Source: Pasteurella sp049670895 | GTDB lineage: Bacteria > Pseudomonadota > Gammaproteobacteria > Enterobacterales > Pasteurellaceae | Length of the DNA stretch: 64,000 nt | Direction: 5' to 3' (one strand) | Assembly: GCF_049670895.1 (NCBI RefSeq) | Contig: NZ_CP187170.1 | In this document: piece by piece, positions 17,211-25,662 of the stretch | Layout: the number at the start of each line of letters is the position of its first letter | How positions within the stretch are numbered: the stretch's first letter is position 1 | Made by a program: the position numbers and the translations under genes | Notes under the pieces: generated by a model | Database searches by the model: none | Seen by the model: only the letters and a program-made list of their open reading frames with translations | What the model was told of the DNA's origin: nothing

Positions 17211-17240
17211 AAAAAAGCCTGTGAAGGAAACAGGCTTTTA
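17211..17240 (-). terminator. Terminator between queA and tgt
   Basis: AAGCCTGT and ACAGGCTT (17215-17222 and 17230-17237) form an 8-bp stem; on the minus strand it is followed by TTTTTT. The rest of the 280-bp queA-tgt gap shows no recognisable gene. tgt would therefore depend on read-through or its own promoter. Confidence 0.8.
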
Positions 17241-17444
17241 TAAGAAGGCTTTCAATGTTCTTAAAGACAGAACCATGAGGCTCAGCCCTGAAGACGACGT
17301 TGAGTAAAAACACCGCCACATGTTATTTTGAATAAGACGATAAACATAAAAAGCACAAAACAGGGCGGCTATTTTAGGGCTTGCCCCGTGATAAGTCAAA
17401 CTTGGGGGCATATTGCGTGAGTAAATGGGGATCAGACGTCCCGA

Positions 17445-18539
17445 TTATTCATCAAGTCCTTTCACCGCAGGATTTTTGCTAATAAACATAGCATCGCCAT
17501 AACTAAAGAAACGATACTGATTTTCTACCGCACTTTGGTAAGCATTCATTGTGTGTTTGTAGCCTGCAAAGGCGGAGACTAACATAATCAGGGTGCTTTC
17601 TGGTAAGTGGAAATTGGTAATTAAACAATCCACAATACGGAATGTTTTTCCCGGATAAATAAAAATGGACGTATCCGAAAAATAAGGGCTGATGAGGGTT
17701 TTTTCCCCGTTTTCCTCTGCCGCTAAGGCAGCACTTTCAATTGAACGAACGGAGGTTGTGCCCACGGCAATCACACGTTTGCCCGCTTGTTTGGTGGCGA
17801 GAATTGCATCACACACCTCTTGTGAGACTTCCACATATTCGGCGTGCATTTTATGATCTTCAATATGTTCAACTCGCACAGGTTGAAAAGTTCCTGCTCC
17901 CACATGAAGGGTAACAAAGGCAAAATTCACGCCTTTTGCTTTTAATTGTGCCAGCAATTCATCATCAAAATGTAAACCTGCTGTTGGGGCGGCTACGGCA
18001 CCAGGGACTTTGTTATACACCGTTTGATAGCGTTCCTGATCGGCTTCTTCATCAGGACGGTCAATATAAGGCGGCAAAGGCATGTGCCCAATTTGTTGTA
18101 ATACCGCTAAAAGTGCGGTCTGTTTTTCCACAATTTCCAATTCAAACAAGGTATCATGGCGTGCCACCATGATCATTTTTACACCTTGGTTTTCACCTAA
18201 TTTATCTTCCCCGACAAACAGTTCAGTGCCTTCTTTTGGGGCTTTTGAAGCACGGACATGTGCCAAAAAGCGACTGTCTGATAAAACACGTTCCACCAAT
18301 ATTTCCACTTTTCCGCCACTGGCTTTACGCCCAAACATACGAGCAGGAATCACGCGGGTATTATTGAAAATTAATAAATCCCCTTCATGAATTTGATCGA
18401 GGATATCAGCAAAGGTGCGGTGAGTGATTTCACCGTTTTCGCCATTTAATTGTAGTAAACGACTCGATTTACGATCGGATTTAGGGTAGCGAGCAATCAG
18501 CTCATCAGGTAAGTCAAAATGAAAATCTGCAACACGCAT
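17445..18539 (-). CDS. queA: S-adenosylmethionine:tRNA ribosyltransferase-isomerase
   Basis: 364 residues, normal length. It makes epoxyqueuosine from 7-aminomethyl-deazaguanine-tRNA. N-terminal MRVADFHFDLPDELIARYP and the motifs VPGAVAAPTAGLHF and VGAGTFQPVRVEHIEDHKMHAEY are diagnostic. First gene of the queA-tgt pair on this strand. Confidence 0.97.
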   Translation of the reverse strand: MRVADFHFDLPDELIARYPKSDRKSSRLLQLNGENGEITHRTFADILDQIHEGDLLIFNNTRVIPARMFGRKASGGKVEILVERVLSDSRFLAHVRASKAPKEGTELFVGEDKLGENQGVKMIMVARHDTLFELEIVEKQTALLAVLQQIGHMPLPPYIDRPDEEADQERYQTVYNKVPGAVAAPTAGLHFDDELLAQLKAKGVNFAFVTLHVGAGTFQPVRVEHIEDHKMHAEYVEVSQEVCDAILATKQAGKRVIAVGTTSVRSIESAALAAEENGEKTLISPYFSDTSIFIYPGKTFRIVDCLITNFHLPESTLIMLVSAFAGYKHTMNAYQSAVENQYRFFSYGDAMFISKNPAVKGLDE

Positions 18540-18636
18540 AAGATAAATAAACGCTATAGAAAAAATGTGGGGCTAAGTCTAGTGGGAATTAGGCGATTGT
18601 ACAAGGAAAAATCGACATTTTGCCTCATTAAGCCAT

Positions 18637-18700
18637 AAAAAAAAGCCCTTTCAAAGGGAAAGGGCAAAAATATATTTGGAGTCATACTTTTTAGGGTATG
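18637..18700 (-). ncRNA. Candidate small RNA between dps and queA
   Basis: A promoter on the minus strand (see 18706-18733) would start transcription near 18700. The ~64-nt RNA contains a small hairpin CATAC/GTATG and ends in a strong terminator, GCCCTTT with AAAGGGC, followed by eight T. No ORF is present. The dps transcript already ends at its own terminator upstream (18777-18811), so this second terminator has no other obvious use. The sequence does not match a family I can name. Confidence 0.45.
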
Positions 18701-18705
18701 CCACA

Positions 18706-18733
18706 ATTATACTTAAAGATTTAACAAATGCAA
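18706..18733 (-). promoter_or_regulatory. Promoter of the candidate small RNA
   Basis: On the minus strand TTGCAT (18733-18728) and a perfect TATAAT (18711-18706) have a 16-bp spacer. No protein gene starts within reach except queA, 167 bp downstream beyond a terminator. Confidence 0.6.
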
Positions 18734-18776
18734 CATTTTATTAACAAATAATCGCATTTTTGTTATGGGATTTTCA

Positions 18777-18811
18777 CATAAAAACAGGCTATTGTTGAAA
18801 ATAGCCTGTTT
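18777..18811 (-). terminator. dps terminator
   Basis: A 12-bp stem, AAACAGGCTATT (18782-18793) with AATAGCCTGTTT (18800-18811). On the minus strand it is followed by a T-run. Confidence 0.88.
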
Positions 18812-18839
18812 GAATGCGTAGAAAGTAGGACATAAATGA

Positions 18840-19322
18840 TTATGGGTGGCAGCTTTCACATGCCGCACTGAACATCCAAACGAGTTTTTCTTGCTCTTTA
18901 ATGTAATCACTCATTTGTGAAGCGGTGCCTTCGTCATCAGCTTCCCCCGCAATGGCTAAAATATCACGTTGTTGTTGTAATAACACTTTAAAGCCTTGTA
19001 ATGTGCCTTTTAAACAGTCTTTCGCACTGCTAACACCAATATCTTCTTTAATCACAGAGCTTGTTAAATATTGGCTAAATGCATTATTAGGTGTGTAACC
19101 TAAGGTGAGAATGCGTTCTGCAATTTCGTCCACTTTTACCACAAGATCATTGTACACTTCTTCAAATTTGGCATGTAATTCAAAAAAGTTAACGCCTTTG
19201 ATATTCCAGTGGTAACCACGGACGTTAGTGTAAAATACTTGATAGGTAGCAAGTAAGTTATTTAATTCTTTCGCCAGTTTTTCTGAAGCACTTGCACATA
19301 AACCAATTGAGTTTTTATTCAT
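18840..19322 (-). CDS. dps: Dps-family DNA-protecting ferritin-like protein
   Basis: 160 residues from the ATG at 19322 with SD GGAGAA. Dodecameric iron-storage protein that oxidises Fe(II) with peroxide. Ferroxidase motif at the subunit interface: NVRGYHWNIKGVNFFELHAKFEEVYNDL (His, then Asp/Glu spaced as in Dps). C-terminus ACESCHP. Single-gene unit with its own terminator. Confidence 0.95.
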   Translation of the reverse strand: MNKNSIGLCASASEKLAKELNNLLATYQVFYTNVRGYHWNIKGVNFFELHAKFEEVYNDLVVKVDEIAERILTLGYTPNNAFSQYLTSSVIKEDIGVSSAKDCLKGTLQGFKVLLQQQRDILAIAGEADDEGTASQMSDYIKEQEKLVWMFSAACESCHP

Positions 19323-19495
19323 TGTATTTCTCCACGAATTTTTTTTGTTAGATAGACAGGAATAATCAATCACTATCTGATTATTAACTGCAAGGATTAT
19401 ATGATTAAAAAGTCAACAAGTAAAATTGTTATGAGTGATAAATTTGATAGTGTGAACAAATGAATCCATATTTTTTTAATGGATATTAGACAAGG

Positions 19496-19525
19496 GCAGT
19501 GATAGCAACAAGATGCCATCACTGC
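19496..19525 (-). terminator. Weak hairpin after prfC
   Basis: GCAGTGAT (19496-19503) pairs with ATCACTGC (19518-19525). No T-run follows on the minus strand, so it is a weak terminator or processing hairpin. Confidence 0.4.
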
Positions 19526-19535
19526 AATAGCAAGA

Positions 19536-21125
19536 TTAATGTTCTCTGGTTTTAAAGAAACTCACATCAGGATAGCGTTCTTGAGCAAGGTTTAAATTCA
19601 CCATGGTTGGGGCAATGTAGGTGAGATTATCGCCACCATCTAACGCTAGGTTTTGTTCATTTTTACGTTTAAATTCTTCGAATTTTTTCGCATCGCCACA
19701 TTCTACCCAACGTGCTGTTGCAACATTAATATTTTCGTAAATGGCTTCAACGTTATATTCTGATTTTAAACGAGAGACGACCACATCAAACTGTAGTACC
19801 CCGACCGCCCCTACGATTAAATCGTTATTCATTAATGGACGGAAAACCTGTACCGCACCTTCTTCTGAAAGTTGGACTAAACCTTTTAACAGTTGTTTTT
19901 GTTTGAGCGGATCTTTTAAACGAATACGACGGAACAATTCTGGTGCAAAGTTAGGAATCCCTGTGAATTTCAATTCTTCACCTTGGGTGAAAGTATCCCC
20001 GATTTGAATGGTGCCGTGATTATGTAAGCCAATAATATCGCCTGCATAAGCTTCCTCCGCATGAGAACGATCCCCAGCCATGAAGGTTAAAGCATCGGAA
20101 ATTACCACGTCTTTACCAAGACGCACATGGCGGAGTTTCATGCCTTTTTCATATTTCCCAGATACCACACGCATGAATGCCACACGGTCACGGTGTTTGG
20201 GATCCATATTCGCTTGGATTTTAAACACGAACCCTGTGAGTTTTTGCTCGCTACTTTCAACACGACGAGTATCCGCTTGGCGTGCTTGTGGTGCAGGTGC
20301 CCATTGGGTTAACCCATCTAAGAAATGATCCACACCAAAGTTGCCTAATGCGGTACCGAAGAAGACAGGGGTCAATTCGCCATTTAAAAACGCCTCTAAA
20401 TCAAATTCATTAGATGCACCTTGAACTAACTCCAATTCATCACGCAATTGATGGGCTAAATCATCGCCCACTGCTGCATCTAATTCAGGGTTATTTAAAC
20501 CTTTAATCACCCGTTTTTCTTGAATGGTATGACCTTGCCCCGTTTGGTATAAATAGGTTTCATCTTTATATAAATGATAAACCCCTTTAAACAATTTACC
20601 GCAACCAATCGGCCAAGTAATTGGGGCACAGTGGATATTTAACACGTTCTCCACTTCATCTAATAACTCCATCGGATCACGAATATCACGGTCTAGCTTG
20701 TTCATAAAGGTTAAAATTGGCGTATCACGCAAGCGGGTGACTTCCATTAATTTAATGGTACGTTCTTCCACCCCTTTGGCACTGTCGATCACCATCAAAC
20801 AGCTATCCACGGCGGTCAACGTGCGGTATGTATCTTCTGAGAAGTCTTCGTGTCCTGGCGTGTCGAGAAGGTTAACCAAACAATCGTTGTAAGGGAATTG
20901 CATTACTGAGGTGGTAATTGAGATACCCCGTTGTTTTTCCATTTCCATCCAGTCAGATTTGGCATGTTGTGCCGAGCCTTTCCCTTTCACGGATCCTGCT
21001 GTTTGAATGGCTTGTCCGTAAAGCAACACTTTTTCGGTAATGGTGGTTTTACCCGCATCGGGGTGAGAAATAATGGCAAACGTGCGACGTTTGTTTACTT
21101 GTTGTGGATAATCGTTTAATGACAT
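19536..21125 (-). CDS. prfC: Peptide chain release factor 3
   Basis: 529 residues, full length. GTPase that recycles RF1/RF2 from the ribosome. G1 SHPDAGKTT, G3 DTPGH, G4 NKLDRD near the N-terminus, followed by domain 2 and the RF3 C-terminal domain. Start MSLNDYPQQVNKRRTFAIISHPD as in other gammaproteobacteria. Divergent from purC. Confidence 0.98.
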   Translation of the reverse strand: MSLNDYPQQVNKRRTFAIISHPDAGKTTITEKVLLYGQAIQTAGSVKGKGSAQHAKSDWMEMEKQRGISITTSVMQFPYNDCLVNLLDTPGHEDFSEDTYRTLTAVDSCLMVIDSAKGVEERTIKLMEVTRLRDTPILTFMNKLDRDIRDPMELLDEVENVLNIHCAPITWPIGCGKLFKGVYHLYKDETYLYQTGQGHTIQEKRVIKGLNNPELDAAVGDDLAHQLRDELELVQGASNEFDLEAFLNGELTPVFFGTALGNFGVDHFLDGLTQWAPAPQARQADTRRVESSEQKLTGFVFKIQANMDPKHRDRVAFMRVVSGKYEKGMKLRHVRLGKDVVISDALTFMAGDRSHAEEAYAGDIIGLHNHGTIQIGDTFTQGEELKFTGIPNFAPELFRRIRLKDPLKQKQLLKGLVQLSEEGAVQVFRPLMNNDLIVGAVGVLQFDVVVSRLKSEYNVEAIYENINVATARWVECGDAKKFEEFKRKNEQNLALDGGDNLTYIAPTMVNLNLAQERYPDVSFFKTREH

Positions 21126-21219
21126 GGTTTGTTATCAAATATATTCAGGTTAAAAAATAATGGGCTATTTTCGCTTATTTTGGCGTGCTTCTCAAATTTA
21201 TTTATAAAATCAATAAAAA

Positions 21220-21235
21220 ATGCAACCGTTTGCTT
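21220..21235 (+). promoter_or_regulatory. PurR operator upstream of purC
   Basis: ATGCAACCGTTTGCTT fits the PurR consensus ANGCAANCGNTTNCNT at every conserved position. It overlaps the probable -35 region; a TACAAT -10-like element lies at 21257-21262, with a USS between. Confidence 0.85.
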
Positions 21236-21307
21236 ATCTTTCCCGACAAAGTGCGGTACAATATGCGACGATTTTTATCATACAAAAAAATATAAAGGTG
21301 CAAACAG

Positions 21308-22168
21308 ATGACACAGCTCAGTCTCAAAAAAATCTATTCAGGTAAAGTGCGTGATCTTTATGAAATTGACGATAAACGCATGTTAATGGTCGCCAGCGAT
21401 CGTTTATCTGCCTTTGATGTGATTTTGGACGATCCTATTCCTCGCAAAGGGGAAATTTTGACTCAAATCTCCAATTTTTGGTTTAACAAATTAGCACACA
21501 TTATGCCAAATCATTTTACGGGGGAAACCGTATATGATGTGCTACCAAAAGAAGAAGCAGACAGAGTCAAAGATCGTGCGGTGGTATGTAAGCGTTTGAC
21601 GCCAATTAAAATTGAATCCATTGTGCGTGGCTATTTAACAGGCAGCGGTTTAAAAGATTATCAAAAAACAGGCACGATTTGCGGTTTAGCCTTGCCGAAA
21701 GGGCTGGTTGAAGCCAGCAAGTTGCCAGAGCCTCTTTTCACTCCATCGAGCAAAGCCGATGTTGGCGAGCATGATGTGAATATCAGTTATGCGGAATGTG
21801 AACAATTAATTGGTGCAGAACTGGCTGCTGAAGTGAAAGAAAAAGCCATTGCATTGTATAAAGCGGCTGCAGATTATGCACTGACAAAAGGCATTATTAT
21901 TTGTGATACCAAATTTGAATTTGGGTTAGATGAAAATGGCACGCTCACCTTAATGGACGAGGTATTAACACCTGATTCAAGCCGTTTTTGGTCGGTGGAT
22001 ACTTATCAAGAGGGCATTAACCCGCCATCATTTGATAAACAATTTGTTCGAGACTGGCTCGAAAATAGCGGTTGGAATAAGCAACCACCCGCACCGAAAG
22101 TGCCAGCAGAGGTGATTGAAAAAACCGTTAATAAATATCAAGAAGCATTGGATTTATTGACAAAATAA
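21308..22168 (+). CDS. purC: SAICAR synthase
   Basis: 286 residues, the longer form of the enzyme rather than the ~237-residue E. coli type. It condenses CAIR with aspartate. SGKVRDLYEID near the N-terminus, VASDRLSAFDVIL and the ATP/Mg motif IICDTKFEFGLDENG are conserved. PurR-controlled, and ends at its own terminator. Confidence 0.97.
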   Translation: MTQLSLKKIYSGKVRDLYEIDDKRMLMVASDRLSAFDVILDDPIPRKGEILTQISNFWFNKLAHIMPNHFTGETVYDVLPKEEADRVKDRAVVCKRLTPIKIESIVRGYLTGSGLKDYQKTGTICGLALPKGLVEASKLPEPLFTPSSKADVGEHDVNISYAECEQLIGAELAAEVKEKAIALYKAAADYALTKGIIICDTKFEFGLDENGTLTLMDEVLTPDSSRFWSVDTYQEGINPPSFDKQFVRDWLENSGWNKQPPAPKVPAEVIEKTVNKYQEALDLLTK

Positions 22169-22179
22169 ATCGAAAACAG

Positions 22180-22211
22180 GCTTTCTTCCTTTTTGGGGAG
22201 AAAGCTTTTTT
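22180..22211 (+). terminator. purC terminator
   Basis: GCTTTCTTCC pairs with GGGGAGAAAGC (22180-22189 with 22196-22205, one G-T or bulge) and runs into seven T. Confidence 0.85.
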
Positions 22212-22238
22212 TCAACATTAACCTTCACAAGGAGAATT

Positions 22239-23099
22239 ATGAAGTCGGTTTCAATAGTGGGATTAGGTTGGCTTGGCTTACCTTTAGCTCGCCATTTGAA
22301 AAATTTAGGTTGGGAAGTGAAAGGCAGTAAACGTACTCACGAGGGTGCGGAACAAATGCGTTTGATTCGCTTAGAAGCTTATCCTTTAGAGCTGACCCCT
22401 GAAATTAATGCCGATCCTGATGATTTAACTTTGTTGTTGTCCGTCGATGCATTAGTGATCAACATTCCACCAAGTCAATATTTTTTCGATCCTCAACAGT
22501 ATGTTTTAGGCATTCAGAATCTCGTTAATGAAGCATTATTGTATGGTGTGAACCACATTATCTTTATTAGCTCCACCTCTGTTTTTCCTGACGATTCGGG
22601 ATACTTTGACGAGTCTTGCCGCCCTCAGCCACAATCGGAGATGGCGAAAGCACTGGTTGAAGTGGAGGAGTGGTTATTCCAATTAAAAAATATTGATTGC
22701 GATATTATTCGTTTTGGTGGTCTGATTGGTTCGGATCGCCATCCCGTGTATTCATTGGGAAACAAAGAAGTGAAATCAGGTAATTCACCTGTGAATTTAG
22801 TGCATTTTGATGATTGTGCCAGAGCAATTCAGTTATTGCTTGAAACACCAAGTTATCAGCGCTTATATCATGTGGTGGCACCGGGGCATCCAACCAAAGC
22901 AGAATATTATTCTGTGATGGCGGAAAAACTGGGTGTAGCAGCACCGCACTTCGTCTGTTCGGAACAAGATCCTGTCAGAATTATTGTGTCTGATAAGATT
23001 TGTCAGGAGATTGATTTTGTTTACCAATACCCTGATCCTTATTTGATGTTACCAAATGAGGAAAAGAGCGGTGGACTTTCCGATGGGTTTTTGAAATAA
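22239..23099 (+). CDS. NAD(P)-binding SDR-like protein (YeeZ-type)
   Basis: 286 residues. Rossmann nucleotide-binding start MKSVSIVGLGWLGLPLARHL (GxGxxG). Further SDR-like features: FISSTSVFPDDSGYFDE and an IRFGGLIGSDRHP loop. It resembles the YeeZ group of atypical short-chain dehydrogenase/epimerases; the classical YxxxK is not clear, and the substrate is unknown. SD AAGGAGAA upstream. Monocistronic between two terminators. Confidence 0.75.
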   Translation: MKSVSIVGLGWLGLPLARHLKNLGWEVKGSKRTHEGAEQMRLIRLEAYPLELTPEINADPDDLTLLLSVDALVINIPPSQYFFDPQQYVLGIQNLVNEALLYGVNHIIFISSTSVFPDDSGYFDESCRPQPQSEMAKALVEVEEWLFQLKNIDCDIIRFGGLIGSDRHPVYSLGNKEVKSGNSPVNLVHFDDCARAIQLLLETPSYQRLYHVVAPGHPTKAEYYSVMAEKLGVAAPHFVCSEQDPVRIIVSDKICQEIDFVYQYPDPYLMLPNEEKSGGLSDGFLK

Positions 23100-23100
23100 T

Positions 23101-23127
23101 AAAGTGATTATTTAATCACTTTTTTTG
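23101..23127 (+). terminator. Terminator after the SDR-like gene
   Basis: AGTGATTA (23103-23110) pairs with TAATCACT (23113-23120), followed by TTTTTTT. It lies 34 bp before argG. Confidence 0.85.
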
Positions 23128-23153
23128 CGTAAATATTTAAATAAAGGTTCAGT

Positions 23154-24491
23154 ATGTCAAATACAATTCTACAACAGCTTCCAAAAGGTCAAAAAGTCGG
23201 CATCGCATTTTCAGGTGGTTTAGATACCAGTGCAGCATTATTATGGATGCGTCAAAAAGGGGCTGTGCCTTATGCGTATACGGCAAATTTAGGGCAACCC
23301 GATGAAGATGATTATAATGCGATTCCTCGTAAAGCGATGGAATATGGTGCAGAAAATGCACGTTTAATTGATTGCCGTGCACAACTTGCCCACGAAGGGA
23401 TTGCCGCGATTCAAAGTGGTGCTTTCCACATTTCCACAGGGGGATTGACCTATTTTAATACCACGCCACTTGGTCGTGCGGTAACGGGCACGATGTTGGT
23501 TTCTGCCATGCGTGAAGATGATGTGAATATTTGGGGCGACGGCAGTACGTTCAAAGGGAACGATATTGAGCGTTTTTATCGCTATGGTTTATTAACCAAT
23601 CCAAATCTTAAAATTTATAAACCTTGGTTAGATAATCAATTTATCGAAGAATTGGGTGGTCGTCATGAAATGTCAGAATTCCTGATTGCCAATGGTTTTG
23701 AATATAAAATGTCCGTAGAAAAAGCCTACTCAACAGACTCAAATATGCTAGGTGCAACCCATGAAGCAAAAGATCTTGAGTTTTTAAATTCAGGCATTCG
23801 CATTGTGAAACCGATTATGGGCGTGGCATTCTGGCGTGATGATGTGGATGTAAAAGCCGAAGAAGTGACCGTCCGTTTTGAAGAAGGGATCCCTGTGGCA
23901 TTAAATGGCAAAACCTTCAGTGATCACGTGGAATTATTCTTAGAAGCCAATCGTATCGGTGGTCGTCATGGTTTAGGTATGTCAGACCAAATTGAAAACC
24001 GTATCATTGAAGCAAAATCTCGTGGTATTTATGAAGCCCCAGGAATGGCATTGTTGCATATTGCTTATGAGCGTTTAGTGAGTGGTATTCATAATGAAGA
24101 CACCATCGAACAATATCGTATTAATGGTTTACGTTTAGGTCGCTTGCTTTACCAAGGTCGTTGGTTTGATCCGCAAGCATTGATGTTGCGTGAAACGGCA
24201 CAACGTTGGGTTGCTCGTGCAATTACGGGTGAAGTAACCTTAGAATTACGTCGTGGTAATGATTATTCTATTTTAAATACCGAGTCACCAAACCTCACTT
24301 ATATGCCAGAGCGTTTAAGTATGGAAAAAGTGGAAAATGCACCGTTTGATCCCGTGGATCGTATTGGTCAATTAACCATGCGTAACTTAGATATTGTGGA
24401 TACTCGTGAGAAATTAGGTATTTATACACAAACTGGTTTATTAAGCATCTCAAAAGATTCTTTCTTACCACAATTAAATAAAAAAGATTAA
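23154..24491 (+). CDS. argG: Argininosuccinate synthase
   Basis: 445 residues, the long E. coli-type form. It joins citrulline and aspartate with ATP. PP-loop VGIAFSGGLDTSAALLWM is near the N-terminus. It lies near the ornithine carbamoyltransferase gene that supplies citrulline, though convergent and separated by a VirK-like gene. A USS-dyad terminator follows. Confidence 0.98.
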   Translation: MSNTILQQLPKGQKVGIAFSGGLDTSAALLWMRQKGAVPYAYTANLGQPDEDDYNAIPRKAMEYGAENARLIDCRAQLAHEGIAAIQSGAFHISTGGLTYFNTTPLGRAVTGTMLVSAMREDDVNIWGDGSTFKGNDIERFYRYGLLTNPNLKIYKPWLDNQFIEELGGRHEMSEFLIANGFEYKMSVEKAYSTDSNMLGATHEAKDLEFLNSGIRIVKPIMGVAFWRDDVDVKAEEVTVRFEEGIPVALNGKTFSDHVELFLEANRIGGRHGLGMSDQIENRIIEAKSRGIYEAPGMALLHIAYERLVSGIHNEDTIEQYRINGLRLGRLLYQGRWFDPQALMLRETAQRWVARAITGEVTLELRRGNDYSILNTESPNLTYMPERLSMEKVENAPFDPVDRIGQLTMRNLDIVDTREKLGIYTQTGLLSISKDSFLPQLNKKD

Positions 24492-24522
24492 TTTCGTTTT
24501 TATATAAAAACTTTTTCAAAAC

Positions 24523-24568
24523 ATACCGCACTTTTACGCAATTCCGTGTAAAAGTGCGGTATTTTTTT
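24523..24568 (+). terminator. USS-dyad terminator after argG
   Basis: Inverted uptake signals (ACCGCACTT at 24525-24533, AAGTGCGGT at 24552-24560) in a 15-bp perfect stem, 24523-24537 with 24548-24562, followed by seven T. Confidence 0.92.
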
Positions 24569-24695
24569 GCGAATTTTTCTTTGGGTGAAATATTAGATAT
24601 ATTTTTGATCGATATTTCCTTATATATTGAAAGGAAAACGGCTTTTTGTTAGAATCGCCCGCCATAACTTCCCTTGCTAAAATACATGATTCATT

Positions 24696-25574
24696 ATGTT
24701 ACTCCCTGCCTTTTCTTTTCCTGCATTTGCACAAATGTACCCTAACGAAAAACGGAAATTAAAACGTTTTAGAGAATATTTACGTTATCGTTATTCCGTC
24801 GCAACACATTATAAACAATGCAAAAAATTTGAAGCTTTCTTAAATCAGCATCCTTTGTGGATTCCGTTATTTCAACATTATCCCTATCGTGTTAATACGT
24901 TGCTTTCCACCTATTGTGATCGCCAATGGAATGCCTCACAACGTTTGCAAGCGGTCATGAACAATCTCATGGTGATTCAACAAAAATTTGGCGTAGATTG
25001 CTGTCAGCGTTTATTGAACGAAGGGCATATGGTGTTAGCAACCTTGACGGAAGATCTCATTCTTCGTTTAAATATCAATCTAGTGGATCCTTTGGAAGGG
25101 CTTTTTTCGATTAATTTGCAAGATCGGCAAACTCAGCAAAGTGTTTATGACGCCTCTTTTACCTTTTTATCTGAAAATCAATTACTCATTGCTTCCATTC
25201 AGGGACCAAAAGGTGAGCAAGCACAGGAACAAGTACGCCATGTGACCAAACAATTGCATGGTATGCGTCCGATGTTTATGTTGGTTTATTGTTTTAGATT
25301 ATTCGCACAACAATTTCATTGTGCATTATTGGGGATTCCTCATCGTAAACAAGCCAAATATCGTTGGAATGATTCAAGACGGTTACTGTTTGATTACGAT
25401 GCCTTTTGGCAAGAAAATGAGGGCGATTTACATGACGGATATTGGCATATTCCTACGCAAATTGAACGTAAACCAGTGGAGGATATTCAAAGTAAAAAAC
25501 GTTCAATGTACCGCAAGCGTTACGAGATGTTTGATGGTTTATCCGAGAGCATTAAAGCTTGCTTTTGTCACTGA
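24696..25574 (+). CDS. VirK/YbjX family protein (DUF535)
   Basis: 292 residues. Recognised as DUF535 by its pattern: basic N-terminal helix (RKLKRFREYLRYRYS), HPLWIPLFQHYPYR, a central strand-rich part (FLSENQLLIASIQGPKG) and the C-terminal RYRWND-like and RSMYRKRYEMFDGL stretches. VirK/YbjX proteins are linked to envelope stress and antimicrobial peptide resistance in enterobacteria, but the biochemistry is unknown. No signal peptide or clear TM segments. Promoter-like AT-rich region upstream; convergent with argF. Confidence 0.8.
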   Translation: MLLPAFSFPAFAQMYPNEKRKLKRFREYLRYRYSVATHYKQCKKFEAFLNQHPLWIPLFQHYPYRVNTLLSTYCDRQWNASQRLQAVMNNLMVIQQKFGVDCCQRLLNEGHMVLATLTEDLILRLNINLVDPLEGLFSINLQDRQTQQSVYDASFTFLSENQLLIASIQGPKGEQAQEQVRHVTKQLHGMRPMFMLVYCFRLFAQQFHCALLGIPHRKQAKYRWNDSRRLLFDYDAFWQENEGDLHDGYWHIPTQIERKPVEDIQSKKRSMYRKRYEMFDGLSESIKACFCH

Positions 25575-25587
25575 TTTAAATAAAACA

Positions 25588-25640
25588 CCCCAAAAATGCA
25601 CCGCACTTTTGGGGTCTGCCCTTTGGGGCGTTTTGTTAAG
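25588..25640 (+). terminator. Terminator region between DUF535 gene and argF
   Basis: CCCCAAAA (25588-25595) pairs with TTTTGGGG (25607-25614) with one USS complement in the loop; a second small stem GCCC/GGGC and GTTTTGTT follow. Probably serves both convergent genes. Confidence 0.65.
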
Positions 25641-25662
25641 CTGAATAGATCGCTAACGAAGA

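Noticed and set aside
17241..17444. A non-coding RNA in the queA-tgt gap
   Set aside because: A 27-codon ORF and some pairing exist, but no credible promoter was found and the terminator can be queA's own.
18713..18910. Minus-strand ORF overlapping the dps end
   Set aside because: It overlaps dps and its terminator in another frame and has no family resemblance.
25595..25614. Single USS complement in the loop after the DUF535 gene as a USS-dyad terminator
   Set aside because: Only one uptake word is present; the stem is made of CCCCAAAA/TTTTGGGG instead.
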